Origin: Tissierellales bacterium
GTDB lineage: Bacteria; Bacillota; Clostridia; Tissierellales; Dethiosulfatibacteraceae
Direction: 5' to 3'
Length of the DNA: 32,503 nucleotides
NCBI GenBank assembly: GCA_016938195.1
Contig: JAFGVC010000113.1
Location: 1 to 32,503, forward strand
This document shows, piece by piece, positions 23,398 through 32,503 of the stretch (positions within the stretch are counted from its first letter, which is position 1; every line of letters starts with the position of its first letter). Made by a program: the position numbers and the translations under genes. The notes beneath the pieces were generated by a model. That model was not told the origin of the DNA, made no database searches, and saw nothing but the letters and a program-made list of their open reading frames with translations.

Positions 23398-24177
23398 TCA
23401 TTCTATCAGCTGATCAGCCTCATTAAAATAACTTCGATACCCTAACTGTAGCATTATCATGACGCTCAGTGCGACCGCTCCTAAAATGCCAAGCATAATA
23501 GCAATCTGATAAGTCACAGCTGTGTTAGGAGATGTGCCGGACAATATTTGCCCAGTCATCATTCCCGGTAAAAAAACAATACCCATGCCAATCATCGAAT
23601 TTATCGTCGGCATAATAGCCGCGTCAAAAGTTTGATTCAGAATTTCTCTTGTCGCTCTCTTCGGCGTCGCTCCTAAAATCAAAGCTTCCTCAACCCAGCT
23701 TTTTTGGACCGTCATCCCTTCTTGTAGTGACTTGACCCCTAACGAAACACCTGTCATGGAATTGCCAATCAACATGCCGGCAATAGGAATAAAATACTGT
23801 GGATCATACCAGGGACTGATTCTAACTACAATCATCAAAAAATATAACAGGCAAGACAGCGTACCAGTAACCATCGAAAAAGCGATTATTTTTTTTAATT
23901 TATCAGACAATTTGCCCTTGAATTTATTGATTACCGTATGAACTGCAAAGCCTTCCATCACCACTATTATAAGAATCGTCACCACAGGATGAGGATTTTC
24001 GAACACATAGGCCAACAAATATCCGGTGATAATCAACTGCAAAGTCATTCTAACAGAAGAAATAGCTATCTCTTTTTCTCGATTTATACCTCTTCTTCTT
24101 ACAATAATTAACACCATTATAATAAAAATGTATGAAAGTAATACTTGAACCAATCCCAAATCAATTATCCCGTTCAT
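23398..24177 (-). CDS. fetB: FetB/UPF0014-type ABC permease
   Basis: The ~259-residue membrane protein matches the YbbM/FetB family: IVRRRGINREKEIAISSVRM TLQLIITGYLL near the N-terminus, IPIAGMLIGNSMTGVSLGVK SL in the middle, and the coupling region EEALILGATPKRATREILNQ followed by MIGMGIVFLPGMMTGQILSG. About six or seven helices are visible. The E. coli pair FetAB is linked to iron export and oxidative-stress resistance; related plant proteins were linked to aluminium tolerance. I start it at the ATG at 24177 (AGGAG eight bases upstream); the GTG at 24186 sits too close to that site. It overlaps the ATPase gene by 17 bases, so translation is coupled. Confidence 0.88.
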   Translation of the reverse strand: MNGIIDLGLVQVLLSYIFIIMVLIIVRRRGINREKEIAISSVRMTLQLIITGYLLAYVFENPHPVVTILIIVVMEGFAVHTVINKFKGKLSDKLKKIIAFSMVTGTLSCLLYFLMIVVRISPWYDPQYFIPIAGMLIGNSMTGVSLGVKSLQEGMTVQKSWVEEALILGATPKRATREILNQTFDAAIMPTINSMIGMGIVFLPGMMTGQILSGTSPNTAVTYQIAIMLGILGAVALSVMIMLQLGYRSYFNEADQLIE

Positions 24178-24811
24178 TTTTAACACTCCTAAGTACTTTG
24201 CCCTCGGATATTTCGAGTATCACATCCGCATATTTTTCTGCAATTCGTTTCGAATGCGTTACCATGACAATGGACTGCCCCTGTTTTTCAACATGCATTG
24301 ATAGCATTCTTATGATTAAATCTTCCGTATCATCATCCAACGATGAAGAAGGTTCATCAAAGAGATAAACCTCCGGTTCAAGTAAAAGCAATCGTCCTAG
24401 AGCCAATCTTTGTTTTTCGCCTCCCGATAAATTGATAACGCCATCATCAAGTTTTTTATTAAGTTGAATGCGACTAAGCATATCATCCAAAGCATCATCA
24501 TCCGGCTTAATTTTATCTTGAAATTCAAAGGCAATAGCAAGATTGTCACGCACAGTTCCAGGGAAAACAACAGGATTTTGAGACAGCATCATCACCTTTC
24601 TTCGGAGCTGCACGGATTCTATTTTAGCAAGAGACTCACCCATAAAAAAAATCTGTCCCTTTGTAGGTGAAATCATCTTATTTAACATCCGCAAAAGTGT
24701 CGTTTTTCCACCGCCGCTAGGTCCTAAGAGGATGGTCACTCCTTTGTTGATTGTCAATTCATCTATTTCGATGATATCCCTGTATCGAACATCTGAAAAC
24801 CTGAAAATCAT
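24161..24811 (-). CDS. fetA: FetA-type ABC transporter ATPase
   Basis: The 216-residue ATPase has Walker A GPSGGGKT (30-37), Q-loop SQNP (77-80), signature LSGGEKQ (128-134), Walker B LFDEP with Asp152/Glu153, and the switch His in VTHS. It is a minimal ABC domain of the YbbL/FetA kind and pairs with the overlapping UPF0014 permease gene downstream. AGGAGG precedes the ATG. Metal (iron) export is the family-based expectation; nothing in the window tests it. Confidence 0.88.
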   Translation of the reverse strand: MIFRFSDVRYRDIIEIDELTINKGVTILLGPSGGGKTTLLRMLNKMISPTKGQIFFMGESLAKIESVQLRRKVMMLSQNPVVFPGTVRDNLAIAFEFQDKIKPDDDALDDMLSRIQLNKKLDDGVINLSGGEKQRLALGRLLLLEPEVYLFDEPSSSLDDDTEDLIIRMLSMHVEKQGQSIVMVTHSKRIAEKYADVILEISEGKVLRSVKNERDN

Positions 24812-24895
24812 AAAGCCTCCTTCAAGCCATAGAATGTTAAAGCTAATATAATTATAATGCCTTCAAGCGATTCTTACAAGGAAGATAGCCTCTTC

Positions 24896-27800
24896 CTAAT
24901 TCTCTTTTCTAAAATATACTTCTGGTAAAAAAATTTTGATCTCATGTTCCGTGTTTTCCTTACTCCAATATACAATGTTTGCAATTATTGCCTTGAACGG
25001 AAAATAATTCCTATTCTTATAGTAAGTTATTCTGTCAATGAAATGCCTTGAAAATTTTAAAACTTGCTTTCCTTTATTGGTACAACATCCATCTTCACAT
25101 ACAGCTAATAGTTGTCCTGTATATAATTCACTGATATCCTTTTGATAAAACTGGAAATGGTCTAGCCAAACATCTTTATGAGATAATTGAAAAATTAACT
25201 CAGTTGGAGGTTGATAGGACTTGTCTGTTCTTAATCTTGTAATATTTTCAGTCTGAATTCCCTCTAAATAGCTTCCATTATAATGTATGCTTAATTTATT
25301 TTTAGCTCTTGTCATTGCAACATATAACTGCCTATAATCTTCGTCTGTCACTAGATTCACGCCCTCAAGAAGCAGAAATACATGATCAAATTCTCTTCCT
25401 TTAGACTTGTGAATTGTTGATACACTTATAACGTCATGATCCTCATTATAGAAATCCTCTAATTTTGATTCCCTGATAAAGATTCTAAAATCCGATTTGT
25501 ACCTCATCTTCGGATTGATTGCAACAAATTCATCTAATATCCTTAAGCACAGCAATCTATTTGTGCTATTCGGAAAATATACGTCTAGCATTCTTTTAAC
25601 CTTATTTATGCATTCATCATGAATAATCACTTCGTTCACATCTGATTCAATCATTGTCAGCATAAACCTAATTTCCAGTAAATTAGTAAGATTAAACCCA
25701 TCATTAGATTGGATAAGTTTAGCCTTCATACCATTTTTTCTCAACAGCCCTGCAACCTGCAAAGCTTCATCATTGGTGCAAGTTAACACGCTAACTGTGC
25801 CAGATAAATTTTCAGACAACAAGTCATCAACCAATGGGGTAATGATATGTTCACTACTATAACAAGCCACCTTAATCAATCCTATTTCTGATTGCACAGC
25901 ATGTATTTGAGTTTTTTTAATTCTGTTTGAAATCATTAAGGCAAATTTATTCGTAAAATCAACCAAGTTTTTCTTACTTCTATAATTATCAATAAGCTCA
26001 TAAATCATTAAATGTTTGGCCTCAGCTAAGGTCATCATGAATTTTGAATTAGAACCTCTGAACTGATAAATATTCTGATCATCATCACCGACGGCGATTA
26101 CTCTCATATTCTCGTTATATTCCATCAATGCCTGAACAAGTTGAAATTCATTAATATCCATGTCTTGAGCTTCGTCTATAACTAAAACAGCCTTTGTCAA
26201 TCTGTTCATATCAACATCTTTCTCTTTGATTCTTCTAATAGTCTCACTAATGACCTCACCTGATTTTTCCAAGCTTCCAATCTTTCCCAACAAATCAAAG
26301 CAATAAGAATGAAACGTTTTAATCTCAATATAATGAGCTGCATTACCAATCAATTGAATTAATCTTTTTTTGAATTCCGATGCAGAAGCTCTTGAAAAAG
26401 TAACCATCAACATTTGTTCATGCTTCACATCTTCCATCAGCAGCAAGGAGGCTAGTTTATGTACAAGTATTCTTGTTTTACCACTTCCCGGACCAGCAGC
26501 CACAACAATTGACTTCGAATTATTGTCCTTAATAATGCTTAGCTGTGACGGAGATAACTCAGCAAAAATCTGATTGAATTTAGCGGGGGTAATATTTCTT
26601 TTTATTTCTCCTTGTCTACTTCCTTTAAAATATTTATTCAAAAAAGAAGTGTAATTGAGTTGAAAATAATCATCAACAAACCGAAGTGCATCTTTATAGT
26701 CTTCAATCATCTTCCTGGCATATTCCCCAACAATATGGATTTGCTCAACTTTGTTTTCATAAAACTGTTCTAATTTTTTATAATCATCCTTTTTATATCG
26801 CCTTTTATTGTCCTTCTCTAATCTTTCAATCGTCATCGCATTATAAACGACCAAAAACCCTCCCTCGATTTTTAGAGATTCAATCCTTGATAAATAAAAA
26901 AGTGCATCCTCTATTTCATTGAAACTCGTTTCAGATTTGTATAAAGAGAGTCTATTTTCAAACTCAAGCTTTAACTCTAAAACTGAAAACTCAACTAATT
27001 TGCATTCAGATGACAACTGATCGTTTTCATTTTTATTATTTTCTTTTTCATTTTTTTCAAAAAGATATCTTACAATAAATTCAGCCAATTCTTGACGCTT
27101 AACCATTTTTTCTTCTAGCTCTTTCTTGGATAAATAACTTTCTATTGCAATATGATTCTTAGAGGATGCTCGCTCTTTTTTTCTTATCCAATGCTTAATT
27201 GTCCATATATTCAAGATGGTCTTTAACTTCTTAAGTCCAAAATCCTCATCACATAATTTAGACGCTTGCTCATTTATTTCTTTCAAGTTGTATATTTTAG
27301 CCTCATCACTCAGTGTATCAATCAAAATTCGTTCTAAATTTCTATAAGATTCTAATGTTGTTAAGGAATGATTAATGTTATCCCTTCTATTAATAAAAGC
27401 ACTCAAATCCTTAGCGTCTGCAAGTATTTGTTCTTCCCTTAGTATATTAATAATGTGTATTACTTCTTCTTTTACTATGCCTAAATAATCTGAAATATAA
27501 TCAACTCTTGATTCTGCCGTTTCATCAGTAAAATAACTTCTGCTCTTTGATGAAAAAAGCTTTTTGATAATCCTCACCGCATTTTCTTTTTGATTTTCTT
27601 GAAATTTTGGAGAATTATTTATCTTTTCAATCGCTTCCTGTGCATTTTTAACCAAGATGCTGTTGGCAAAAATTCGAGGCATATTTTGACCTCTCTTAAT
27701 GTATCCGGATTGTTCAAGCGCGGAAATAGCCGTTTTAACCCTAGTTTCTATTTCTGATATGCCGTCATTCCAACCGGCTCTCCTTGCAATTTCTAGAGCT

Positions 27801-29713
27801 GATTGAGAAACCTGATTTCTGAATTGCGTTATCTCTTTGATAGCCTTCCATATTTGTTGAATCTCCTGTATATTGAGTTTGTTCTGGTTTAGTAATATGA
27901 AATGTTTATTTAAATCCTCATCATTAAATAATATATAACAGCTTGCAGAAATCGATTCATCTCGCCCTGCTCTGCCTGCTTCCTGCACATAATTTTCTAA
28001 AGAATCCGAGATGTCATAATGTATAACTACCCCTACATCTTTCTTATCCACACCCATACCAAAAGCTGAAGTCGCAACCATAATATCGATTTCCCCTCTT
28101 ATAAAGGCATCTTGATTTTCTGTTTTTTCCCTAATATCCATCTTTCCGTGATAGGGCTTCGCGAAAAATCCATCGAAATTCAATCTATCGGCTAATTCCT
28201 TTGCTCTCTTGGTTCGTGATACATACACAATAGTAGGACAGTTCTTTTCTTCAAGAATAAATCGCAAAGCACTGTACTTCTCTTCCTCGCTTTCTTTCAA
28301 AAAAACACAAAAGCTCAAGTTACTTCTAGCCACCCCTGATTTAAAAACTTCTAAATCAATGGAAAGATTTTCCTTAAAATATTCTTTAATATCAGCGATA
28401 ACATTTTGCTTAGCCGTTGCCGTAAAACAAGAAACAGGAATTTTCTCAGGTAGGTTTTTCTTCTTTTGATAATTATTGATAAAATCACCGATATATAAAT
28501 AATCTACTCTAAAATCTTGCCCCCAAGCTGAAAAGCAATGTGCTTCATCGATTACAAAACGAACAACATTTCTACCCAATAGCAAATGTTCAATCGTTCG
28601 TGAGCGCAGCGATTCCGGTGAAATATATATTAGCGAAGCTGAACCGTCCTGTACACGCTCAAAAGATTTTGCTCTTTCTATTGGATCTAGAAGACCATTG
28701 ATTGTGACAGCTTCAGTAATTCCAACTGATTCCAAATTATCTACTTGATCTTTCATAAGCGATTGTAATGGGGAAATAACAACTGTTAGACCTTTCACAT
28801 TTTGACCCGACATAAGCGCAGGTAATTGAAATGTGATAGACTTACCTCCACCTGTTGGAAAAATAGCTAATAAAGATTTGTCTTTAACTGCCGCGTTCAC
28901 AGCTTTTTCTTGCAAGGGTTCTCCGGCATAGCTTCTAAAACCGGAATATCCAAAAAACCGCTCTAACCCCTTATGTATATCCAGAGCTTCGTTGCAATAT
29001 TCGCAGCCTTCTATACATGGTTTATTCCTTAAGAGATGCATGGCTCGTTCAACATACGGCATATTTTTTACAACCCATGGAGGGGTTATCGAATCTCTAC
29101 TATTAGCATTTATTATAGCCAATGCATATGCCAATTCAACGGGGGCTTCTTCTATCAATATACTAATTGGTGCATGAAAGCATATTTTTTTCCGGAATCT
29201 TTTTCTTATAATTGTTTCAAGTTCAATATCACGTGTTTGAAATAATTCCAAATAATTGAAAAAACCTTTAAAAAAAGACTGATTATATAGCAACGCGTAA
29301 AAGATGTTACGCAAATCTTCATCTAATCCAATAAAGGCCATTTCCTCGTCATGAAATAAACACTTGGCATTCAGAGCATCATTTAAAGGATTGTTTCTTT
29401 GGTCGCTTTGTAGTTTGTCATCCTTGACAAGTGCGTGATAAGGCTTCGAAGGGAATAATAGCGGTGATAAAAATAACGTGTCAACAATATGGTCTTCTCT
29501 GATTTTCGCTTTCTTGATAAAATCTCCGATATACTTTAAATCATGCATCAAAATATTGTGGCCACCAATAAAATCGGAATCCTTCAAAAAGTTGACAAAA
29601 TCTGAATTTGAAGATGAGTGAAAAGTATCCCCATTAAGCTTGGCGCCTCCTAAATCTAGGATTCTACCACTTTTGGGTTCAACTTCAGTATCAATAAATG
29701 TAATCTTTCTCAT
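24896..29713 (-). CDS. Exonuclease-RecQ-UvrD triple fusion helicase
   Basis: This 1605-residue protein carries two different helicase engines. Residues 1-125 resemble a DEDD 3'-5' exonuclease (FIDTE with Asp8/Glu10, GHNILMHDLKYI with Asp58, NNPLNDA with Asp112), although the usual catalytic His of DEDDh enzymes appears to be Asn107. Residues ~265-610 are an SF2 RecQ helicase: Walker A FPTGGGKS (285-292), DEAH (389-392) with the RecQ aromatic loop CFSAWGQDFR, and QEAGRAGRD (577-585). A CxxxCxxC cluster (233-240) precedes it; the RecQ zinc cysteines after motif VI are missing. A helical middle follows. Residues ~1050-1480 are an SF1 UvrD/Rep-type helicase: GPGSGKT (1074-1080), VIDEAQD, GDDDQNIYQFRG, VSTIHKSKGREFDHV and YVAMTRAK (1464-1471). 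Residues ~1500-1605 form an unassigned C-terminal domain. The gene stands alone, with a weak GGGG-type ribosome site. A DNA repair or fork-processing role is likely. Confidence 0.9.
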   Translation of the reverse strand: MRKITFIDTEVEPKSGRILDLGGAKLNGDTFHSSSNSDFVNFLKDSDFIGGHNILMHDLKYIGDFIKKAKIREDHIVDTLFLSPLLFPSKPYHALVKDDKLQSDQRNNPLNDALNAKCLFHDEEMAFIGLDEDLRNIFYALLYNQSFFKGFFNYLELFQTRDIELETIIRKRFRKKICFHAPISILIEEAPVELAYALAIINANSRDSITPPWVVKNMPYVERAMHLLRNKPCIEGCEYCNEALDIHKGLERFFGYSGFRSYAGEPLQEKAVNAAVKDKSLLAIFPTGGGKSITFQLPALMSGQNVKGLTVVISPLQSLMKDQVDNLESVGITEAVTINGLLDPIERAKSFERVQDGSASLIYISPESLRSRTIEHLLLGRNVVRFVIDEAHCFSAWGQDFRVDYLYIGDFINNYQKKKNLPEKIPVSCFTATAKQNVIADIKEYFKENLSIDLEVFKSGVARSNLSFCVFLKESEEEKYSALRFILEEKNCPTIVYVSRTKRAKELADRLNFDGFFAKPYHGKMDIREKTENQDAFIRGEIDIMVATSAFGMGVDKKDVGVVIHYDISDSLENYVQEAGRAGRDESISASCYILFNDEDLNKHFILLNQNKLNIQEIQQIWKAIKEITQFRNQVSQSALEIARRAGWNDGISEIETRVKTAISALEQSGYIKRGQNMPRIFANSILVKNAQEAIEKINNSPKFQENQKENAVRIIKKLFSSKSRSYFTDETAESRVDYISDYLGIVKEEVIHIINILREEQILADAKDLSAFINRRDNINHSLTTLESYRNLERILIDTLSDEAKIYNLKEINEQASKLCDEDFGLKKLKTILNIWTIKHWIRKKERASSKNHIAIESYLSKKELEEKMVKRQELAEFIVRYLFEKNEKENNKNENDQLSSECKLVEFSVLELKLEFENRLSLYKSETSFNEIEDALFYLSRIESLKIEGGFLVVYNAMTIERLEKDNKRRYKKDDYKKLEQFYENKVEQIHIVGEYARKMIEDYKDALRFVDDYFQLNYTSFLNKYFKGSRQGEIKRNITPAKFNQIFAELSPSQLSIIKDNNSKSIVVAAGPGSGKTRILVHKLASLLLMEDVKHEQMLMVTFSRASASEFKKRLIQLIGNAAHYIEIKTFHSYCFDLLGKIGSLEKSGEVISETIRRIKEKDVDMNRLTKAVLVIDEAQDMDINEFQLVQALMEYNENMRVIAVGDDDQNIYQFRGSNSKFMMTLAEAKHLMIYELIDNYRSKKNLVDFTNKFALMISNRIKKTQIHAVQSEIGLIKVACYSSEHIITPLVDDLLSENLSGTVSVLTCTNDEALQVAGLLRKNGMKAKLIQSNDGFNLTNLLEIRFMLTMIESDVNEVIIHDECINKVKRMLDVYFPNSTNRLLCLRILDEFVAINPKMRYKSDFRIFIRESKLEDFYNEDHDVISVSTIHKSKGREFDHVFLLLEGVNLVTDEDYRQLYVAMTRAKNKLSIHYNGSYLEGIQTENITRLRTDKSYQPPTELIFQLSHKDVWLDHFQFYQKDISELYTGQLLAVCEDGCCTNKGKQVLKFSRHFIDRITYYKNRNYFPFKAIIANIVYWSKENTEHEIKIFLPEVYFRKEN

Positions 29714-29742
29714 AATATTACCCCAATTAAAAAACAGCCCAA

Positions 29743-29758
29743 ATATTCCAAGGAATAT
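29743..29758. promoter_or_regulatory. Inverted repeat upstream of the helicase fusion
   Basis: ATATTCC and GGAATAT flank two A, forming a 16-base inverted repeat 30 bases before the helicase gene start. It could be an operator. It has no T-run directly after it, so it is not a clear terminator of the preceding gene. The rest of the 29714-29876 gap shows only AT-rich sequence, including a TATAAT-like element on the minus strand near 29804-29809. Confidence 0.35.
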
Positions 29759-29876
29759 GCAGACCGTTTCTTTTTACACTCCCCCGAACCGTTATTAGAT
29801 TTATTATAATACTAATTCGTTATTCAATCAAGTCAGGTTGAGGGATTGTGTTCTGTAATTGTATAAATATTTAAAA

Positions 29877-31205
29877 TTACAATTGACTGAGTATATTCTC
29901 AGAGGCATGCGCCAAAAGATTGTTAGCCGGGAAAAATGATTGATACGGCTGAGAGGCATAACTAATCTGAGCCAATTGATCGATAGTGATGCCATACTGG
30001 ATTGCCATAGTGATTTGATCCACCTTATCGGTTACCGGTTCACCACTGATTACCTGTCCTCCAATAAGTTTTTTGCTTTTTTTATCAACAATCAGCTTGA
30101 CCTCAATATCTTTGGAAAAGGGCATAATTGGAAAAGCTGTCGTCATTTTTGCCCTGCCAATGGCATAATCATACCCACAAATTTTAGCTGAATTCTCCGT
30201 CAGACCCGTTCCACCCACAAAGTAATCAACAACTTTTGTCGCTGCTCCATTATAAAAACCAGCATATCTTCTTTTTTCACCTAGCATGTTTTTAGCCAAC
30301 AACCGTCCCATAGGGACAGCATTGGTAGCTAATTTACCTAAAATAATCCCTCCTGTGATTGCACTTACGTACTCGCAACAATCTCCTACGGCGTATACAT
30401 TCTTTATATTCGTATGCATGTATTCGTCAATCATAATCCCTGTCTTTCCCATATACAAGGGTGAATCCTTAAGAAAATCAATCGAAGGCTTCATGCCGAC
30501 TGCAAACACTACCAATGGCTTCGATGAGAATGAAATGGTATTTCCATTTTCAAACAATACTTTTTCCACATGGCCTTCTCCCTCTAATTTTGTTACCTTA
30601 TGGTTCAAATACAGCTCAATCCCCGATGCTTCTAATTTTTTTTGAGCTTGCTCAATCATATCTTCATCCATCATATTCGGTAAAATTGTCTGAAACATAT
30701 CAACCAAATACGTTTTAACACCTTTATAATTTAAAGCCTGAGCTAATTCAATTCCTATCGCACCAGCTCCTACGACCACAGCTTCATTTAATCCTGTCTC
30801 TACCGTTTCTATGACCTTTTTCAAATCCTTTTCGGTCTTGAACGTCATAACGCCTTCTAATTGATTCCCTTCAATAGGAGGAAGGATAGGCTCTGCACCT
30901 GTCGCTATTATCAGCTCCTCATATTGATAAAGCCCACCTTGATTGGTCGTTACAATCTGTTTATCAAAATCCACATGAGTGACATAATCCCGAATCAGGG
31001 TTGTTCCCATTTCCGTGACAATTTCATCTTTTTTAAAGGTTTTATCGAGATCAAGGATGCCTTCAATCGCATATGGCATCGCGCAATAAATCATCGAATG
31101 ATCTTCCGGACGAATAATCGCAACGTCTTTCTTTCTTTTTAAATCTTTTGATATTGTGATGGCAGCAGGTCCACCACCTATGATAATAACCTCGTACATT
31201 TTCAT
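29877..31205 (-). CDS. Class III pyridine-nucleotide-disulfide oxidoreductase (NADH oxidase/CoA-disulfide reductase like)
   Basis: The 442-residue flavoprotein has an N-terminal FAD motif (VIIIGGGPAAITISKDL), a single conserved redox Cys41 in IYCAMPYAIEG where CoA-disulfide reductases and NADH oxidases have theirs, the NAD-binding VVVGAGAIGIELAQAL near 165, and the second FAD motif NVYAVGDCCE. The C-terminal dimerisation domain is present (KLIGGQVISGE, QITMAIQYG). I start it at 31205, where AGGAG lies 12 bases upstream; the longer frame to 31241 has no ribosome site. It reduces a disulfide, persulfide, oxygen or peroxide using NAD(P)H; which one cannot be told. It follows the MFS gene by 51 bases. 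Confidence 0.85.
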   Translation of the reverse strand: MKMYEVIIIGGGPAAITISKDLKRKKDVAIIRPEDHSMIYCAMPYAIEGILDLDKTFKKDEIVTEMGTTLIRDYVTHVDFDKQIVTTNQGGLYQYEELIIATGAEPILPPIEGNQLEGVMTFKTEKDLKKVIETVETGLNEAVVVGAGAIGIELAQALNYKGVKTYLVDMFQTILPNMMDEDMIEQAQKKLEASGIELYLNHKVTKLEGEGHVEKVLFENGNTISFSSKPLVVFAVGMKPSIDFLKDSPLYMGKTGIMIDEYMHTNIKNVYAVGDCCEYVSAITGGIILGKLATNAVPMGRLLAKNMLGEKRRYAGFYNGAATKVVDYFVGGTGLTENSAKICGYDYAIGRAKMTTAFPIMPFSKDIEVKLIVDKKSKKLIGGQVISGEPVTDKVDQITMAIQYGITIDQLAQISYASQPYQSFFPANNLLAHASENILSQL

Positions 31206-31256
31206 CTTTCTTTTTTTCTCCTTTATTTTTATTATATTCATAAATAGTATGACAAA

Positions 31257-32480
31257 TTAAGTTTGTTTTTTTAACAGAAAAGCCGCAGCAAGCATTACTA
31301 AAGTAACCATAATAAACGTGAAAGTATATCCAAAGAACTCAATAAAAGTTCCTCCTAAAACCGGTAATATTACAGACCCAATATTCAAGGAACCTCTGAT
31401 GCCAAGATACTCTGTCCTATGCTCAGGAGGAGAGATATCTAATAAATAAGGTTCAAAGCCTATCCGCCTACCGCTTTGTATAAAACCCATCAATAAAAAG
31501 ACAATCGTAAAAGCATCCGGTCCCATTCGCGCTAATATAAATGCCACTAAAGGAACACTACTTCCTATAAAAATACATGTTTTCACAATCAATCGCGAAT
31601 CATAACGCCTTGCGATATAAGTCCAAATCAAGTTAGAAAAAATAGTGCCTGCAATTTGAAAAAGAAGAAATTTCCCAATATAACGACTATCTACTCCTAA
31701 ACGATCGATTGCAAAAATCATATAGAAAGGCAATATCATCACACTAAAACTTGCCATATTCTCAACAAGAATGAATCTTCTGAAGGTTTTGTCATTATTG
31801 AGATAAAAAGGAACTTTCTTCAAATAATCTTTAAAGCCTAATAAATTCTCTTTAGAAACTGCCTGCTTAGGTTCTTTGATACTATAAAACCCCAAAGAAG
31901 CAATGAAGAGCCCAATAGCTCCAATCATAAGGGTCATGCTGTAATTAAGAGGGAAGCTGAAATTTGAAAAAGAGAAAATACGACTGATTATCAACCCCCC
32001 ACCAAAAGCCGCGATACTAGAAAAAAACTGCTTAACGACATAAAGATGAGTGCGTTCTTTTGAAGGCAGCATCTTTCCCATAATATCCGCATACACTATG
32101 CCAGCAAAGCCTCCACTGACTGAAAAAACGAAAACCAAAAAGAAGAAGCTAATAATTACGATCGAAGGATTACTCAATCCAAAATAATATGTAAATATAG
32201 CCATGCCTAAAAAAGCCAAAGCTCTTAGATAAATACCCATTAACAAAAACTTTTTTTTATAGGAGTACCTCTTCAGATAATGACTAAAAACAAGATTAAA
32301 TATAAGAGGAGCGCTTAGCATAATAGAGTAAAGCAATCCAAATATGATTTTAGACTCGGAAAGGGTTGAAACAAGAGCCGGGAACACAGTGTTGTAATCT
32401 AACATAGACATAGTCAAAGCCAAAAAAACGCCGTGCCAAATAAATGCGATATAGATATTTTTATAGCCTTGTTGAGTCAT
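31257..32480 (-). CDS. Major facilitator superfamily transporter
   Basis: The 407-residue protein has about 12 membrane segments in two halves with a central soluble loop (about 205-230, KEPKQAVSKENLLGFKDYLK). It shows MFS features in the first half (SGGFAGIVYADIMGKMLPSK ERTHLY) and in the second half (GFIQSGRRIGFEPYLLDISP PEHRTEYLGI). The last phrase is common in clostridial MFS proteins of unknown substrate. I start it at the ATG at 32480, which has CAGGAGGG 12 bases before it; the frame continues to a TTG at 32501 that overlaps the ribosome site. The gene is complete, just inside the window edge, and is probably cotranscribed with the oxidoreductase gene. Substrate unknown. Confidence 0.85.
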   Translation of the reverse strand: MTQQGYKNIYIAFIWHGVFLALTMSMLDYNTVFPALVSTLSESKIIFGLLYSIMLSAPLIFNLVFSHYLKRYSYKKKFLLMGIYLRALAFLGMAIFTYYFGLSNPSIVIISFFFLVFVFSVSGGFAGIVYADIMGKMLPSKERTHLYVVKQFFSSIAAFGGGLIISRIFSFSNFSFPLNYSMTLMIGAIGLFIASLGFYSIKEPKQAVSKENLLGFKDYLKKVPFYLNNDKTFRRFILVENMASFSVMILPFYMIFAIDRLGVDSRYIGKFLLFQIAGTIFSNLIWTYIARRYDSRLIVKTCIFIGSSVPLVAFILARMGPDAFTIVFLLMGFIQSGRRIGFEPYLLDISPPEHRTEYLGIRGSLNIGSVILPVLGGTFIEFFGYTFTFIMVTLVMLAAAFLLKKQT

Positions 32481-32503
32481 TTTTTGACGCCCTCCTGCCA
32501 ATT

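Noticed and set aside
24896-29713. Helicase fusion as part of a defence island
   Set aside because: Its neighbours are a metal ABC transporter, an oxidoreductase and an MFS transporter; there is no restriction, toxin, integrase or CRISPR gene, and no mobile-element boundary.
31257-32501. MFS gene truncated by the window edge
   Set aside because: An ATG with an AGGAGG-type site lies inside the window at 32480, so the gene is complete.
1-32503. CRISPR arrays, tRNA/rRNA genes, insertion sequences, known riboswitches
   Set aside because: No regular repeat-spacer pattern, no cloverleaf, no transposase and no recognisable riboswitch core was found on reading both strands by eye; covariance-model searches were not possible.

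Overview
The window is AT-rich and uses AGGAGG-type ribosome binding sites, sigma-A-like promoters, rho-independent terminators and occasional GTG/TTG starts. Lipoprotein-anchored binding proteins (TctC, TAXI) and many carboxylate transporters are present. This fits a fermentative, Gram-positive anaerobe of the Clostridia (Bacillota). No rRNA, tRNA, insertion sequence or CRISPR array was seen. All 24 long genes look intact. One further 48-residue gene, and the remnant of a possible old gene, lie in the gaps.

Region 1 (1-3445): an exported DUF2202 ferritin-like protein, then a two-gene unit made of a membrane diguanylate cyclase (double Cache sensor, GGEEF, intact I-site) and a lone type IV prepilin-like protein. 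Region 2 (3578-7388): a cytoplasmic gamma-glutamyltransferase followed by an FMN-type glutamate-synthase-like protein with a four-Cys cluster, divergent from an Lrp/AsnC regulator. This looks like a gamma-glutamyl or amino-acid nitrogen unit. Region 3 (7683-12419): an LctP-family permease with a translationally coupled tiny membrane protein, convergent with a complete tctCBA tripartite tricarboxylate transporter operon.

Region 4 (12730-23300) is the most interesting part. An IclR regulator sits between tctCBA and an eight-gene catabolic operon transcribed on the minus strand. In order the operon encodes a class III CoA-transferase, an HMG-CoA-lyase-family enzyme, the LeuC/LeuD-type dehydratase pair, a TAXI binding protein, a fused TRAP permease, a PrpB/2,3-dimethylmalate-lyase-like enzyme and a fumarate-reductase-type flavoprotein. 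It starts from a clear promoter (17-base spacer) with an IclR-box-like palindrome just downstream. A related but weaker palindrome lies in the leader of iclR itself. The gene set suggests uptake and cleavage of a branched C5-C6 dicarboxylate (citraconate, citramalate, methylsuccinate or dimethylmaleate type) to pyruvate plus acetyl-CoA and/or propionate. The exact substrate cannot be read from sequence and the pathway assignment is inference.

Region 5 (23398-32480): a FetAB-type ABC pair, then a 1605-residue protein joining a DEDD exonuclease-like domain, a RecQ helicase and a UvrD-type helicase, then a class III pyridine-nucleotide-disulfide oxidoreductase next to an MFS transporter. All are on the minus strand.
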